DNA from: JBFMFR01 sp040752025
GTDB lineage: Bacteria > Chloroflexota > Anaerolineae > Anaerolineales > UBA4823
Direction of reading: 5' to 3'
DNA: 64,000 bases
Assembly (NCBI GenBank): GCA_040752025.1
Contig: JBFMFR010000035.1
Location: 1-64,000 of the forward strand
The stretch's first letter is position 1; every line of letters begins with the position of its first letter. The notes beneath the pieces were generated by a model, which saw only the letters and a list, made by a program, of their open reading frames with translations, was not told where the DNA came from and searched no databases. Of this stretch, positions 1 to 8,729 are shown piece after piece. The position numbers and the translations under genes were made by a program.

Positions 1-1
1 C

Positions 2-103
2 GACGATCTGAAACGCAAGGTTCTGGCCTTCATCGAGTATTACAACCGTACCATGGCTAAACCGTTCAAATGGACCTACCAGGGCAGAGCCCTTTCTGCA
101 TAG
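2..103 (+). CDS. IS630-family transposase, C-terminal fragment (cut by window edge)
   Basis: Only the last 33 codons are inside the window, read in frame 2 and ending in TAG. The residues FIEYYNRTMAKPFKWTYQG match the conserved tail of IS630-type DDE transposases as I know it (a YFNRTMAKPFKW-like end). The enzyme would cut and paste its element at TA dinucleotides. The AT-rich stretch just after the stop, to about position 126, may hold the right inverted repeat, but the partner end lies outside the window. Whether the element is intact cannot be judged. The next gene starts far downstream on the other strand, so this marks the border of an inserted element. Confidence 0.75.
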   Translation, partial: DDLKRKVLAFIEYYNRTMAKPFKWTYQGRALSA

Positions 104-271
104 CTATTTATGCCAAGATGTACTAGTCGCCGCGATCCCAGGTGGGGGGAGCCCCATCCTGGCCACCACACCAGATGGCAGCCAGGTTTACGCGCCCAGT
201 TGTGACCAATTATCAAGATTGTAGTATCTCGATTATCCGCCTACTGTTTCCCTTCTACTCAGAAAAGATTT

Positions 272-691
272 CTATCGAAATAACTGGATCACCTTGATAA
301 TCACGTCAGCCGCCAGGGCGATCGCAGCAATGAATAGGCCCAGGATGGCTAAACGCCTGTCTTTACTGGCAGCCCGTTGTTCAGTTTCTCTTCGCTGCAG
401 TTCCTCCGCGGCGGGGATCAGCATCTCCGGCTTATGCTCCCAGAAGAAGCAGTTGTCTTTGCGGTTGCGGTTGACGATGTTTTCGTACCTTTGATCGGGA
501 TCCAGGTTGCTGCTTTCGTTCCAAACGGAAAAGTGGCAGCCCAGTGATCCGAAAGACATCGCCGAGAAATCGTGCTGCCGGATCGCTTTCCTTTGTTGGC
601 CCGTTGCTGAAGATGAGGCTGTGCTGTCTTGAAACTGGTGCGTCACCGACAGGAAATGACAGTTGATGCATGTTTTCTGCTTTTTGGCCAT
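272..691 (-). CDS. Hypothetical protein with Cys pair and C-terminal membrane helix
   Basis: I do not recognise this 139-residue protein. It begins with a short basic stretch and a CxxC pair (residues 8-11), with further scattered Cys and His in the first half. Residues about 90-112 are charged and probably helical. A single hydrophobic segment at about 113-133 could anchor the tail in the membrane with the bulk in the cytoplasm. The ATG follows an AGGGAGCAG-like sequence on the minus strand, a plausible ribosome site. It stands alone between the transposase fragment and a divergently transcribed secreted protein. Function unknown; the Cys/His content could mean a small metal site. Confidence 0.6.
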   Translation of the reverse strand: MAKKQKTCINCHFLSVTHQFQDSTASSSATGQQRKAIRQHDFSAMSFGSLGCHFSVWNESSNLDPDQRYENIVNRNRKDNCFFWEHKPEMLIPAAEELQRRETEQRAASKDRRLAILGLFIAAIALAADVIIKVIQLFR

Positions 692-810
692 GCGCTGCTC
701 CCTGGGATTAATTGGCTGGTTAGATCATATGTATTGTAGTATGAATGGTTGAAAGTGCAAAGGGAACCTCTCGGCTTTTCGAGTAATGTTAAGAAAGGGT
801 TATTTCCCAC

Positions 811-840
811 TTGACTTTTATTAAGTGATCGAGATATAAT
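811..840 (+). promoter_or_regulatory. Sigma70-type promoter for the secreted protein at 894
   Basis: TTGACT at 811-816 and TATAAT at 835-840, separated by 18 bases, lie about 55 bases before an AAGGAG ribosome site (881-886) and the ATG at 894. The match to the housekeeping consensus is strong, and the spacing to the gene fits a short untranslated leader. Confidence 0.7.
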
Positions 841-893
841 AAGTTACCTGGAAAACCCTGTCTCATATTGTTTGCCAAATAAGGAGAGCCAAA

Positions 894-1577
894 ATGAAGA
901 AACTGAACCTGTTGATCGCCATCGCCATGCTGGCAGCCATGCTGTTGGCCGCTGTGCCCTCCGGCAAGCTGGTCCGCTTGCAGGTCATCAACAAGACCGA
1001 CCAGCCCGTGTACCTCAAGCTGGAAGGCAAGAAGACGGATGCCTTCTATTACCTGACCATCGCCGCTGATGACGATGTCACCTTCACCGTGGTGAGCGAC
1101 GTCTACAAGCGCACCACCTGGACCTGCGACGGCGTCAAGAGCAGCGGCGAGCTGGCCATGACCGGCAACGTGCGCCTGGTCTTCACCCCCTGCGGCAAGA
1201 TCCCCCTGCGCAAGGTCTGGCGCTGGTACGAGTGGTGGGATTATTCCGTCAACCCCAATGGCGATTACTACGAAGCCTTTGCCCAGTACATGATGCCGAA
1301 CTTCGGCGAGCCCACCCAGGAGAAGGTCTTCTACTTCAAGGAGTATTCCTTCATCCGCTGGACCAAGCTCACTGACCCGATCCTGGCTGATCTATTTATC
1401 TGCGACGCAGCGGACACCTGCGACGCCTTCTGGAGCCCGGATGACTTCCACTGGTTCTCGGTCGCCGATCCGACCTGGTTCATCGGCCACTACACCGTCT
1501 GGCTGCCCTTCAAACTGGGCGTGGCCTGGCGCACTTACAAAGCCCCCGTGGGCCTGTGGTGGCGCTACTCGTACTAA
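894..1577 (+). CDS. Secreted protein of unknown function, aromatic-rich
   Basis: The first 20 or so residues (MKK, then an Ala/Leu-rich core ending near AAVPSG) form a Sec-type signal peptide without a lipobox Cys, so the 227-residue product is probably released or periplasmic. The mature part is unusually rich in Trp, Tyr and Phe and has several Cys that could pair outside the cytoplasm (TWTCDG, TPCGK, FICDAADTCDAFW). The early VRLQVINKTDQPVYLKL stretch looks like a small beta-sandwich strand pair. I do not recognise the family. The start is fixed by AAGGAG eight bases upstream. It has its own promoter (811-840) and terminator (1645-1673), so it is monocistronic. Confidence 0.75.
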   Translation: MKKLNLLIAIAMLAAMLLAAVPSGKLVRLQVINKTDQPVYLKLEGKKTDAFYYLTIAADDDVTFTVVSDVYKRTTWTCDGVKSSGELAMTGNVRLVFTPCGKIPLRKVWRWYEWWDYSVNPNGDYYEAFAQYMMPNFGEPTQEKVFYFKEYSFIRWTKLTDPILADLFICDAADTCDAFWSPDDFHWFSVADPTWFIGHYTVWLPFKLGVAWRTYKAPVGLWWRYSY

Positions 1578-1644
1578 ACCCACTAAACGGGATACAGTAG
1601 ACGGTCGACACGGGGGCACTGTCGACTGTGAGAATGTAAGTTGG

Positions 1645-1673
1645 AGGCCCTGTCAGCATGGCGGGGCCTTTTT
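1645..1673 (+). terminator. Rho-independent terminator
   Basis: AGGCCCTG pairs with CGGGGCCT (one G-T pair) around a loop of about nine bases, followed by TTTTT. It lies 67 bases after the stop of the secreted-protein gene and before the kinase at 1726. Confidence 0.7.
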
Positions 1674-1725
1674 GCATTGTACAGGAAGAACGGATTAGGC
1701 GCTCGCGCCAATGATGTAGGACAGT

Positions 1726-2664
1726 ATGAACGAGCTGTGCGATGTAGAACTCGATACAATTACTTCCTTGCTCAAGGAAGTGTTTGGGGCGCATGTCAGG
1801 GTGGTGGCCTGCCAGGTTGCCAATCACCAGCCTGACTACGGTGTGTTCCTGGCTCGTCTGAAGCGCCCCGATCTGCGCGTGGTGGTCAAGCTGGCCGGCC
1901 CTGCCGCCCAGATGGCTGGGGCGTTCGAGCGCACGGCGGCGGTTTACCGCCTGGTGAAGCAGGGGACGACCCTCCCCATGCCGGAAGTAATCGCCGTTGA
2001 CGCCAGTATGCGGGACTGGCCCTGGCGCTATTTGATCCTGACCTGTTTACCCGGCGTCGAATGGCGTTTTTTGCGCGAGCGACTGGACAGCGAAGCCCTC
2101 GCCCTGGCGCAGCGTGAGATCGGCGCCGCTGTCGCGGAGTTGCATTGCATCGAGTTTCCTGCTTTCGGCCAGATCGACGGCAGTGGACAGGTGCAGCAGC
2201 CCGAGACCACCGCCCTGGCGGCGCTGAGGTGGCACGCTGGCAGGATCATCGCCGGGGGGCGCTCACGGGAGGCTTTCCTGGCGGCGCTGGAAACCCGGGC
2301 GGCCTGCTTCGAGCTCGTCCAGAGGGCGGGATTGTGCCACGAGGATCTGCACCACGGCAATCTGTTGTTTGCCAGGCAGGCTGGCCAATGGCGCCTGTCG
2401 GCCATCCTGGATTTCGACAAGGCCTGGGCGGGACCGCCCGAGTCGGACCTGGCCCGCCTGGAGTTCTGGCGCGGCATGACCTCGCCGGATTTCTGGGCTG
2501 CCTACCGGGCGCTGCGGGCGGTGGAGCAGGGTTATCCCGAGCGCCGGCCGCTCTACCAGTTGTTGTGGTGCCTGGAATACGCCGAAACCACGCCGCAGCA
2601 CCTGAACGATACCCGCCGCGTCTGCCAGGAGTTGGGCATCCCGGCCATCGAAAATTTCGACTGA
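1726..2664 (+). CDS. Aminoglycoside phosphotransferase-like (APH/choline kinase fold) protein
   Basis: This 312-residue protein has the APH-type kinase layout. An N-lobe carries a VVVKLAG strand with the ATP-binding Lys (about residue 55). The catalytic loop HEDLHHGN (205-212) supplies the Asp base and Asn metal ligand. ILDFDKAWAGPPESDL (227-241) corresponds to the DFD metal site. Such enzymes phosphorylate small hydroxylated substrates with ATP, for example antibiotics, choline or sugars, so resistance should not be assumed. The ribosome site is weak (GTAGGACAG). It sits alone between a terminator and a convergent glycosidase gene, and nothing nearby names a substrate. Confidence 0.8.
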   Translation: MNELCDVELDTITSLLKEVFGAHVRVVACQVANHQPDYGVFLARLKRPDLRVVVKLAGPAAQMAGAFERTAAVYRLVKQGTTLPMPEVIAVDASMRDWPWRYLILTCLPGVEWRFLRERLDSEALALAQREIGAAVAELHCIEFPAFGQIDGSGQVQQPETTALAALRWHAGRIIAGGRSREAFLAALETRAACFELVQRAGLCHEDLHHGNLLFARQAGQWRLSAILDFDKAWAGPPESDLARLEFWRGMTSPDFWAAYRALRAVEQGYPERRPLYQLLWCLEYAETTPQHLNDTRRVCQELGIPAIENFD

Positions 2665-2746
2665 CGGGTTGCGAGAGCGCACTCCCCCTCATAAAAAATC
2701 CGTGCGATCTGTTTTATCCTTGAGTGTTTTTTTCTCCGTAAGTCCC

Positions 2747-4168
2747 TCATGGCGCCGGCACGAACTCCACGTTCGACGGCCGGTACTGGTTGCGCTCCCA
2801 GAAGGAGCGTAAGATCTGCACGAGATCGTTCTCCAGCGCAGCGTGATGAGATGGATCGGGGCCGTGCAGGTAGTTGAAAGCGTCGTTGTCAGCGGCGTGC
2901 TCGGGCCAGGTGGTGTTCCACTCCCAGATGGCGTAGTTGAGCTGTATTGCTTCGAAAATGTCCATTAAGTCGTGCAGGTAGTCAGCCGCGCTGGGGGCCC
3001 AGCGCATCACGCCGAATTCGTTGGCGGCGACGGGGGCGTTGTGGGTCACGGAGAATTCCTGGGCGGTGGATAGATACTGTTCCAGCCAGTCGCGGTCGAA
3101 GTCGTCAGGTACCTCATCCCAGTTGGTGTCGAAGTGGCCAGGGTAGGTGAAGCCGGGCGTGCCGGGCTCCTGGTGGGTGTACGCGTGGGGCTCGTACTGG
3201 TGGAAGGTGTAGACGGTGCGCGGCTGGCCGGTATCCTGAAGATAAGGCAGCCAGTCCAGGCTGCTGTAGCTGTTGCCGCCGGCCAGGATGGGCGTTTGCT
3301 CGTCGACCTGGCGGATGGCCTGGCTGATGCGCCTGGCCAGCGGGTTCCAGTCGTAGCTCGATCCACCGTGGCGGGCGTAGAAGGCTTCCTGATCCCACTC
3401 GTCGAACCACACCTCGTTGCTGTTGGGTTCGACCATCAGATCATAGCCGACCACTACCGGGTTGTCTTTATAGCGCTCAGCAGTGTAGCGCCACATCTCC
3501 ACCCAGGCGTCCTGCGCCTCGGGATCCTTCCAAACGCTGTCGTTGTAGTAATCCTTGGTAAACCAGTCGCCGTCTTCGCCCCAGAAGAAGGTGAACTCGC
3601 TGCGCCCGGGGCCGGTGCGGAAGCTGATCACGGCGAACAGGTCGGCCTGTTCGGCCATCGCTAGCAGGCGGTCCAGGTTATCCTGCACGGCCTGGTCCAG
3701 CTCGTAGGGCGGCTTCTCGGCGAACAGCCCTGGGTGCGAGAGATTAATATAATTGGCGCCCAGGCTGGCTAACTGGTTGAAGTCGGCCTGGGTGAAAGGC
3801 GGCCCGAGCGGGCCAGGGCCCAGGTAGGTTGGTCCGTCCAGCTCAGGGTAGACGTGCCGCTGGTAGACGTTGGCGCCGCGCAGGTGTGGGCCGTCCAGCC
3901 ACAGGTCCCATTTGGACAGGCTGGTAGCTGGTCTGTCATTCGTAGAAGTGGGTCTGAGCGTTGGCTTGGGAGCCGTTGTCGGAATGTCGAGAGTGGCTAT
4001 CTGTGTGAGCGATGTTTGGGGGATGGGAGTCTCGCCGGGCGCCGCTTGTGAAGTGGATGTGGTTGCCGGGATTCCGCTCGGGATAGCCTGTGGCGCTCCC
4101 GGGCTAAGCGCCTGGCAGGCGATCCCAACCAGGCAGAGCAGGGCGCAAAAGGACAGCAAGGATTTCAT
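2747..4168 (-). CDS. GH5-like glycoside hydrolase, lipoprotein
   Basis: A possible lipoprotein signal (Cys18 in VGIACQ) is followed by a Thr/Ser/Pro-rich spacer to about residue 85 and a TIM-barrel hydrolase like GH5 cellulases and mannanases. The nucleophile is expected at Glu384 in AANEFGVM and the acid/base at Glu247 in LMVEPNS. The GH5 signature normally has Asn before the acid/base Glu (NEP), but here that residue is Val246. TFHQYEPH (about 321) is the usual substrate-His strand. The start was moved 81 codons inside the longest frame because ATG at 4168 has GGAGGT just upstream and begins the signal peptide. It probably acts on an extracellular beta-glycan; substrate unknown. Confidence 0.75.
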   Translation of the reverse strand: MKSLLSFCALLCLVGIACQALSPGAPQAIPSGIPATTSTSQAAPGETPIPQTSLTQIATLDIPTTAPKPTLRPTSTNDRPATSLSKWDLWLDGPHLRGANVYQRHVYPELDGPTYLGPGPLGPPFTQADFNQLASLGANYINLSHPGLFAEKPPYELDQAVQDNLDRLLAMAEQADLFAVISFRTGPGRSEFTFFWGEDGDWFTKDYYNDSVWKDPEAQDAWVEMWRYTAERYKDNPVVVGYDLMVEPNSNEVWFDEWDQEAFYARHGGSSYDWNPLARRISQAIRQVDEQTPILAGGNSYSSLDWLPYLQDTGQPRTVYTFHQYEPHAYTHQEPGTPGFTYPGHFDTNWDEVPDDFDRDWLEQYLSTAQEFSVTHNAPVAANEFGVMRWAPSAADYLHDLMDIFEAIQLNYAIWEWNTTWPEHAADNDAFNYLHGPDPSHHAALENDLVQILRSFWERNQYRPSNVEFVPAP

Positions 4169-4379
4169 TGGGACCTCCATCGAACTGCTTGGGAGAAGGC
4201 GAAGGACTGCAGGGATGATTGTACTATAGCGAGTATAATTGTGCCTGCGATTGCCAGATTCGAACAGGAACTTTTTGCCGCGTAGGTTGGCATACAGCGT
4301 ACATGGCGTGCAAAGATAATCCTGTTTATTTTCGTCTTGATCTGCGTAGATCTGTTCAATCTGCGGATAAAACAACACG

Positions 4380-5168
4380 ATGAAGACATCCAGACTCACA
4401 GTTGCCTCCACGCCTCCCCCGCATGCTCACGAGCCGATCATCCGCCTGCGGGCCATCGAAAAGGTCTACCAGACTGCGGCGGGGGCGCTGCGGGCGCTGA
4501 AAGGTGTGGACCTGGAGGTCTACCCGGGGGAGTTCGTGGCCATCCTGGGCAAGTCGGGGGCGGGCAAGACCACGCTGGTGAATGTGCTGACGGGTGTGGA
4601 CCGGCTGAGCGGCGGGGAGGCCTGGGTGGCGGGGGCCGCGCTGCACGAGCTGAGCGATTCGCAACTGGCGCGCTGGCGCGGCCGCAACCTGGGCATCGTC
4701 TACCAGTCTTTCTACCTGATGCCGACGCTGTCGGTGCTGGACAACATCCTGCTGCCGGTCGATTTCTGCGGGGCCTACCAGCCGCGCCTGAGCCGCCAGC
4801 GGGCGCTGGACCTGCTGCGCCAGGTGGGGCTGGAGGAGCACGCCGGCAAGTTGCCCTCGGCGGTCTCGGGCGGGCAACAGCAGCGCGTCGCCATCGCCCG
4901 GGCGCTGGCCAACGACCCGGACCTGATCGTGGCGGACGAGCCCACCGGGCGGCTGGATTCGAGCACGGCGGAGACCATCTTCCAGATTTTCCTGGATCTG
5001 ATCGGCCGCGGCAAAACCATTGTGATGGTGACGCACGACCGGGGGCTGGCGCGGCGCGTCTCGCGGCAGCTTTCGATTGTGGATGGGCGCATCGGCCTGC
5101 CGCTGGACAGCGCCGAGAGCGATACGGACACCGTTAGCAGCCCGGAGGCGTATGCTGAAATCGAATGA
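4380..5168 (+). CDS. ABC transporter ATP-binding protein (MacB/LolD type)
   Basis: This 262-residue protein is a complete nucleotide-binding domain: Walker A GKSGAGKTT (57-65), signature VSGGQQQR (162-169), Walker B with catalytic Glu DLIVADE (181-187) and switch His219. Its closest kin energise FtsX/MacB-type permeases, which export lipoproteins, peptides or toxic molecules by mechanotransmission without carrying substrate through the membrane. The gene overlaps the next ATPase by 17 bases, and the permease at 6297 follows, so the three form one operon. Two different ATPases for a single permease suggest a heterodimeric motor. The start is the first good ATG; no strong ribosome site was seen. 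Confidence 0.88.
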   Translation: MKTSRLTVASTPPPHAHEPIIRLRAIEKVYQTAAGALRALKGVDLEVYPGEFVAILGKSGAGKTTLVNVLTGVDRLSGGEAWVAGAALHELSDSQLARWRGRNLGIVYQSFYLMPTLSVLDNILLPVDFCGAYQPRLSRQRALDLLRQVGLEEHAGKLPSAVSGGQQQRVAIARALANDPDLIVADEPTGRLDSSTAETIFQIFLDLIGRGKTIVMVTHDRGLARRVSRQLSIVDGRIGLPLDSAESDTDTVSSPEAYAEIE

Positions 5169-6300
5169 ACAGCGACTCTCTGAGTCGCACCCTGAAGGTT
5201 CGCCTCTAATCGAGATGCGCGGCATCAGCAAGGTGTTCAGGACTCCCGCGGGCGATTTCCCCGCGCTGAAGGATATCGACGCCGCTTTCGTCCGGGGCGA
5301 GTTCGTCAGCGTGGTGGGCAAGTCGGGCAGCGGCAAGTCGACCCTGGTGAACATGCTGACGGGCATCGACCATCCGACTGCCGGTTCGGTGCAGGTGGAT
5401 GGTCGCGCCATCCACAACCTGAGCGAGAACGCCATGTCGATCTGGCGCGGGCGCAACCTGGGGATCGTCTTCCAGTTCTTCCAACTGCTGCCAACGCTGA
5501 CGCTGCTGGAGAACGTCATGCTGCCGATGGACTTCGCCGGGGCGTACGATGCCCGCCAGCGCACTGAGCGCGCCCTGGCTCTGTTGGAGCGGGTAGGGCT
5601 GGGGGATTGGGCGGAGAAGCTGCCCGGGGCGGTCTCGGGTGGGCAGCAGCAGGCGGCGGCCGTCGCCCGGGCCTTGGCCAACGACCCACCCATCGTGATC
5701 GCTGACGAACCAACCGGCAACCTGGACTCGCGCACGGCTGATGAGGTCTTCGGCATTTTCCTGGAACTGGCGCGCCAGGGCAAGACAGTCATTATGGTGA
5801 CACACGACGCCAGCCTGGCGCGCCGCACAAACCGCATGCTGCTACTGTGCGACGGCGAGCTGATCGAAACGTACATCGCCGCAGCCCTGCCGCGCCTGGC
5901 CCACCGGCGTTTACTGTGGTTGACGCACCGCATGCAGGTGCAGGAAGCGGCCTCCGGAGAGCGGCTGGCGGATGTGGCCCAGCCGGGCTGCCCGGAAGGG
6001 CCAACAGGTCTTTACCTGGTCACTTCGGGCATGTTGCAAGTGCAGCGCCACACAGGGGAAGTGCTGGCAAAGGTTGAGGCAGGCGAGCTCTTCGGTCTGC
6101 AAGACGCCCTGGTGCTGGGGAAAGCCAGGGGAGGTCAGGCGGCCGGTACACTCGAACTGCGGGTGGATGGGCGCTCAGAAATGGCGGCGCAGGTGTTGAG
6201 CCTGTCCGGGGTGGACTTCCGGCAGTGGATGGACGAATCGCCGGCCAGCGGGGCTTACCTGGAGCAGCGCGCCTGGCAGCATTGGGGGGAGATGAGATGA
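5152..6300 (+). CDS. ABC ATPase fused to a cyclic-nucleotide-binding-like domain
   Basis: Residues 1-235 form a second MacB-type ATPase: Walker A GKSGSGKST (56-64), Walker B IVIADEPTG (181-189), switch His218. The signature region reads VSGGQQQAAAVARA (161-174), so the usual Arg after QQQ is Ala. The remaining ~145 residues are not part of an ABC ATPase. GLYLVTSGMLQVQRHTG, then GELFGLQDALVL (about 287-322), matches the beta-roll of CAP-like cNMP-binding domains, where GELFGE contacts the ligand. I infer allosteric or structural control of the exporter; ligand binding is untested. The start is ATG 5152 after GGAGG, inside the end of the previous gene. The last bases overlap the permease start. 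Confidence 0.8.
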   Translation: MLKSNEQRLSESHPEGSPLIEMRGISKVFRTPAGDFPALKDIDAAFVRGEFVSVVGKSGSGKSTLVNMLTGIDHPTAGSVQVDGRAIHNLSENAMSIWRGRNLGIVFQFFQLLPTLTLLENVMLPMDFAGAYDARQRTERALALLERVGLGDWAEKLPGAVSGGQQQAAAVARALANDPPIVIADEPTGNLDSRTADEVFGIFLELARQGKTVIMVTHDASLARRTNRMLLLCDGELIETYIAAALPRLAHRRLLWLTHRMQVQEAASGERLADVAQPGCPEGPTGLYLVTSGMLQVQRHTGEVLAKVEAGELFGLQDALVLGKARGGQAAGTLELRVDGRSEMAAQVLSLSGVDFRQWMDESPASGAYLEQRAWQHWGEMR

Positions 6301-8729
6301 TGCGGCCGCGCTGGCGCAAGGTGCTGACCGATCTGTGGATCAACCGCCTGCGTTCGCTGTTGGTGGTGGCTTCGATCACGATCGGGCTGTTCGCCATTGG
6401 CACGATTTACACCATTTTCCTGGTGGTCTCGGCGGACACGCGGGCGGGCTATTTCGCGGCTAATCCGCCCAACATCTACGTGCGGGCCAGCCTGTTCGAC
6501 GAGGACCTGGTCAAGCGCGTCGAGCGGCTGCAGGGGGTGCGCCAGGCGCAGGGCTTTCGGGCGCTCTCGCTGCGGGTGAAAACTGGCGAAGGGCAGGTGG
6601 GAACGTCTGGCGAGTGGAGCACGATCAACATCGAGGCGCTCCCCAACCCGGGGAAGCGTCAGATCGGCCTGCTGGGGTTGGAGCAGGGTGCCTGGCCCCC
6701 GGGACGCCGCGAGATCGCCGTGGAGCGTTACAAGTTCCCCGAGATCCACGCCGCGCTGGGCGAGGAGATCACCCTGGAACTGCCCTCCGGGAGAACGCGG
6801 CAGGTGCGGCTGGCGGGCGTGGTCAACGACCAGACGCTGGGAGCTTTTTCCTTCGCGGCGGGCTTCTTCATGGCGCCGATCCAGGGCTATATCGACCAGG
6901 ACACCCTGGAGTGGCTGGAGCAGCCGCGCCCGGAGCTGTTCAACGCCTTGTACGTGACGGTGGAGGGCGATTCGCGCGACGCTACCTACGTGAAGGCAGT
7001 TTCGGAGCGTGTGCGGAATGAGATGGAGGACAGCGGGCTGACGATCATCAGCCTGGCTACGCGCGACTCTTACAACCACCCCAACAGCATCTACGGGGAC
7101 GCGCTGGTGGGCCTGTTGCTGGTGTTGGGCTTTCTGGTGCTGTTCTTGAGCGGTTTTCTGATCACGAACACTTTGCAGGCTTTGGTGAACCAGCAGATGC
7201 AGCAGATTGGGATCATGAAGAGCCTGGGGGCGCGCCGCCGCCAGGTGCTGGGCGTATACATGATGCTGGTGGTGGCGTTCAGCCTGGTGTCGGTGGCGAT
7301 CTCCGTACCGCTGACGTACGGGATCGCTTTCGAGATCATCGCCAACCTGGCGACGCAGATCAACTCGATTTTCCAGGGACGGCGGGTGCTGCCGCAGGTG
7401 ATCCTGCTGCAGGTGGGTATGGGGCTTCTGGTGCCGCAACTGGCGGCTTTCGTCCCGATCTCGCAGGGCACGCTGCTGACCATTCAGGAGGCACTCAGCG
7501 GCATCCGCCAGAACGTGCTGCCCTCGCAAGACTGGCTGAGCCGCTGGATCACGCGCTGGAAACTACTCTCGCGCCCGACGCGGCTGGCGCTGCGCAACAC
7601 GCTGCGGCGCAAGGGGCGTCTGGCACTAACCCTGATTACGCTGTCGCTGGGCGGGGCGGTGTTTATCAGCACTTTCAACGTGCAGCTTTCCATGGCCGAT
7701 TACGTGACGCGCATCAGCCGCTACTTCCTGGCGGATATCAACCTGACGCTGACGAAACCTTATCGCATCGAGCGCATCCAGAACGAACTGGCGGGCGTGC
7801 CCGGCATCGATTACATCGAGGGTTGGGCGGCGGCGAGCTGCGAGCTGATCCTGGACGATGATCAAGCCGGCGAGGCGGTGATCCTGCTGGCTCCGCCGGC
7901 GGACAGCCGCCTGGTGCAACCCTTGATGTTGGAGGGGCGCTGGATCCAGCCGGGCGACGAGAATGTAGTCGTGCTCAACGAGCGCTTCTTGAGCGAATTC
8001 CCTGAAATACACGTAGGCGATACCCTCAAGCTGCGGGTGAACGGCGACGAGACCGACTGGGATGTGATCGGCTTTTTCCAAATGGCGGGAAAGAGCGGCA
8101 GCTTCCTGTCTTACGCCAGTTACGACTACCTGTCGAAGTTGATCGACCAACCCTTCCAGGCGAGCACCTTTCGCATCGTGGGTGACCACCCCGGGATGAG
8201 CCAGGCCGAGCAGACTGCCCTGGGGCAGCGCATCGAGGAGCGCCTGCGGCGGGAGGGCATCGACATCGGCGAAATCCAGGTAGGGCAGTGGCTGAGCGAG
8301 ACGGCCTCGCGCGGTTTTGCCGTGCTGACCGGCTTCCTGCTGTTCCTGGCGGTTCTGACGGCAGCGGTGGGCGGCATCGGCCTGGCTGGGACGATGAGCA
8401 TGAACGTGATGGAGCGTACGCGCGAGATCGGGGTAATGCGGGCGATTGGGGCCTCCAACCGCATGCTGATGCGCATGGTGCTGATTGAAGGGGGCGCCAT
8501 CGGCGTGCTGAGCTGGGTGATTGCCTGCGGGCTGGCCTTCCCGATCAGCAAGGCCATGTCTGACCAGGTGAGCCAGGCGTTGTTTGGCTTCTCGTCCGGT
8601 TTTGTGGTCACACCGAATGGCTTCTTGCTGTGGCTGGGAATTGTGTTGGTGTTGTCCGCGGCAGCGAGCTTCTTGCCAGCGCGCAACGCGGCGCGCCTGA
8701 CGATCCGGGAAGTGCTGGCGTATGAATAG
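6297..8729 (+). CDS. ABC transporter permease, FtsX/MacB family, two-domain
   Basis: The 810-residue permease has an N-terminal membrane helix (about 20-45), a large extracytoplasmic domain, an FtsX helix bundle (roughly 260-400), then a second helix-domain-bundle repeat ending in the typical FtsX tail (FLPARNAARLTIREVLAYE). MERTREIGVMRAIGAS near the end and QQIGIMKSLGARRRQV in the middle are the coupling-helix motifs that dock on the ATPases. This internally duplicated 'DUF214-like' form is common in Chloroflexota and Actinobacteria and needs no separate second permease. The ATG overlaps the upstream stop (ATGA), and GGGGGGAG precedes it. It is translated with the two ATPases and is followed with an 8-base overlap by a lipoprotein esterase, a possible cargo or helper. 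Confidence 0.88.
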   Translation: MMRPRWRKVLTDLWINRLRSLLVVASITIGLFAIGTIYTIFLVVSADTRAGYFAANPPNIYVRASLFDEDLVKRVERLQGVRQAQGFRALSLRVKTGEGQVGTSGEWSTINIEALPNPGKRQIGLLGLEQGAWPPGRREIAVERYKFPEIHAALGEEITLELPSGRTRQVRLAGVVNDQTLGAFSFAAGFFMAPIQGYIDQDTLEWLEQPRPELFNALYVTVEGDSRDATYVKAVSERVRNEMEDSGLTIISLATRDSYNHPNSIYGDALVGLLLVLGFLVLFLSGFLITNTLQALVNQQMQQIGIMKSLGARRRQVLGVYMMLVVAFSLVSVAISVPLTYGIAFEIIANLATQINSIFQGRRVLPQVILLQVGMGLLVPQLAAFVPISQGTLLTIQEALSGIRQNVLPSQDWLSRWITRWKLLSRPTRLALRNTLRRKGRLALTLITLSLGGAVFISTFNVQLSMADYVTRISRYFLADINLTLTKPYRIERIQNELAGVPGIDYIEGWAAASCELILDDDQAGEAVILLAPPADSRLVQPLMLEGRWIQPGDENVVVLNERFLSEFPEIHVGDTLKLRVNGDETDWDVIGFFQMAGKSGSFLSYASYDYLSKLIDQPFQASTFRIVGDHPGMSQAEQTALGQRIEERLRREGIDIGEIQVGQWLSETASRGFAVLTGFLLFLAVLTAAVGGIGLAGTMSMNVMERTREIGVMRAIGASNRMLMRMVLIEGGAIGVLSWVIACGLAFPISKAMSDQVSQALFGFSSGFVVTPNGFLLWLGIVLVLSAAASFLPARNAARLTIREVLAYE

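Noticed and set aside
104..271. Search for a gene between the transposase tail and the first hypothetical gene
   Set aside because: No frame with a start and ribosome site was seen; only a possible transposon end near 104-126.
4219..4239. TTGTAC...TATAAT in the gap before the first ABC ATPase
   Set aside because: The spacing between the boxes is only nine bases; no convincing promoter could be set for either the GH5 or the ABC gene.
4356..5933. Long antisense frames across the two ABC ATPase genes
   Set aside because: They are shadows of high-GC coding sequence with no domain, start site or independent support; the plus-strand genes carry all the motifs.
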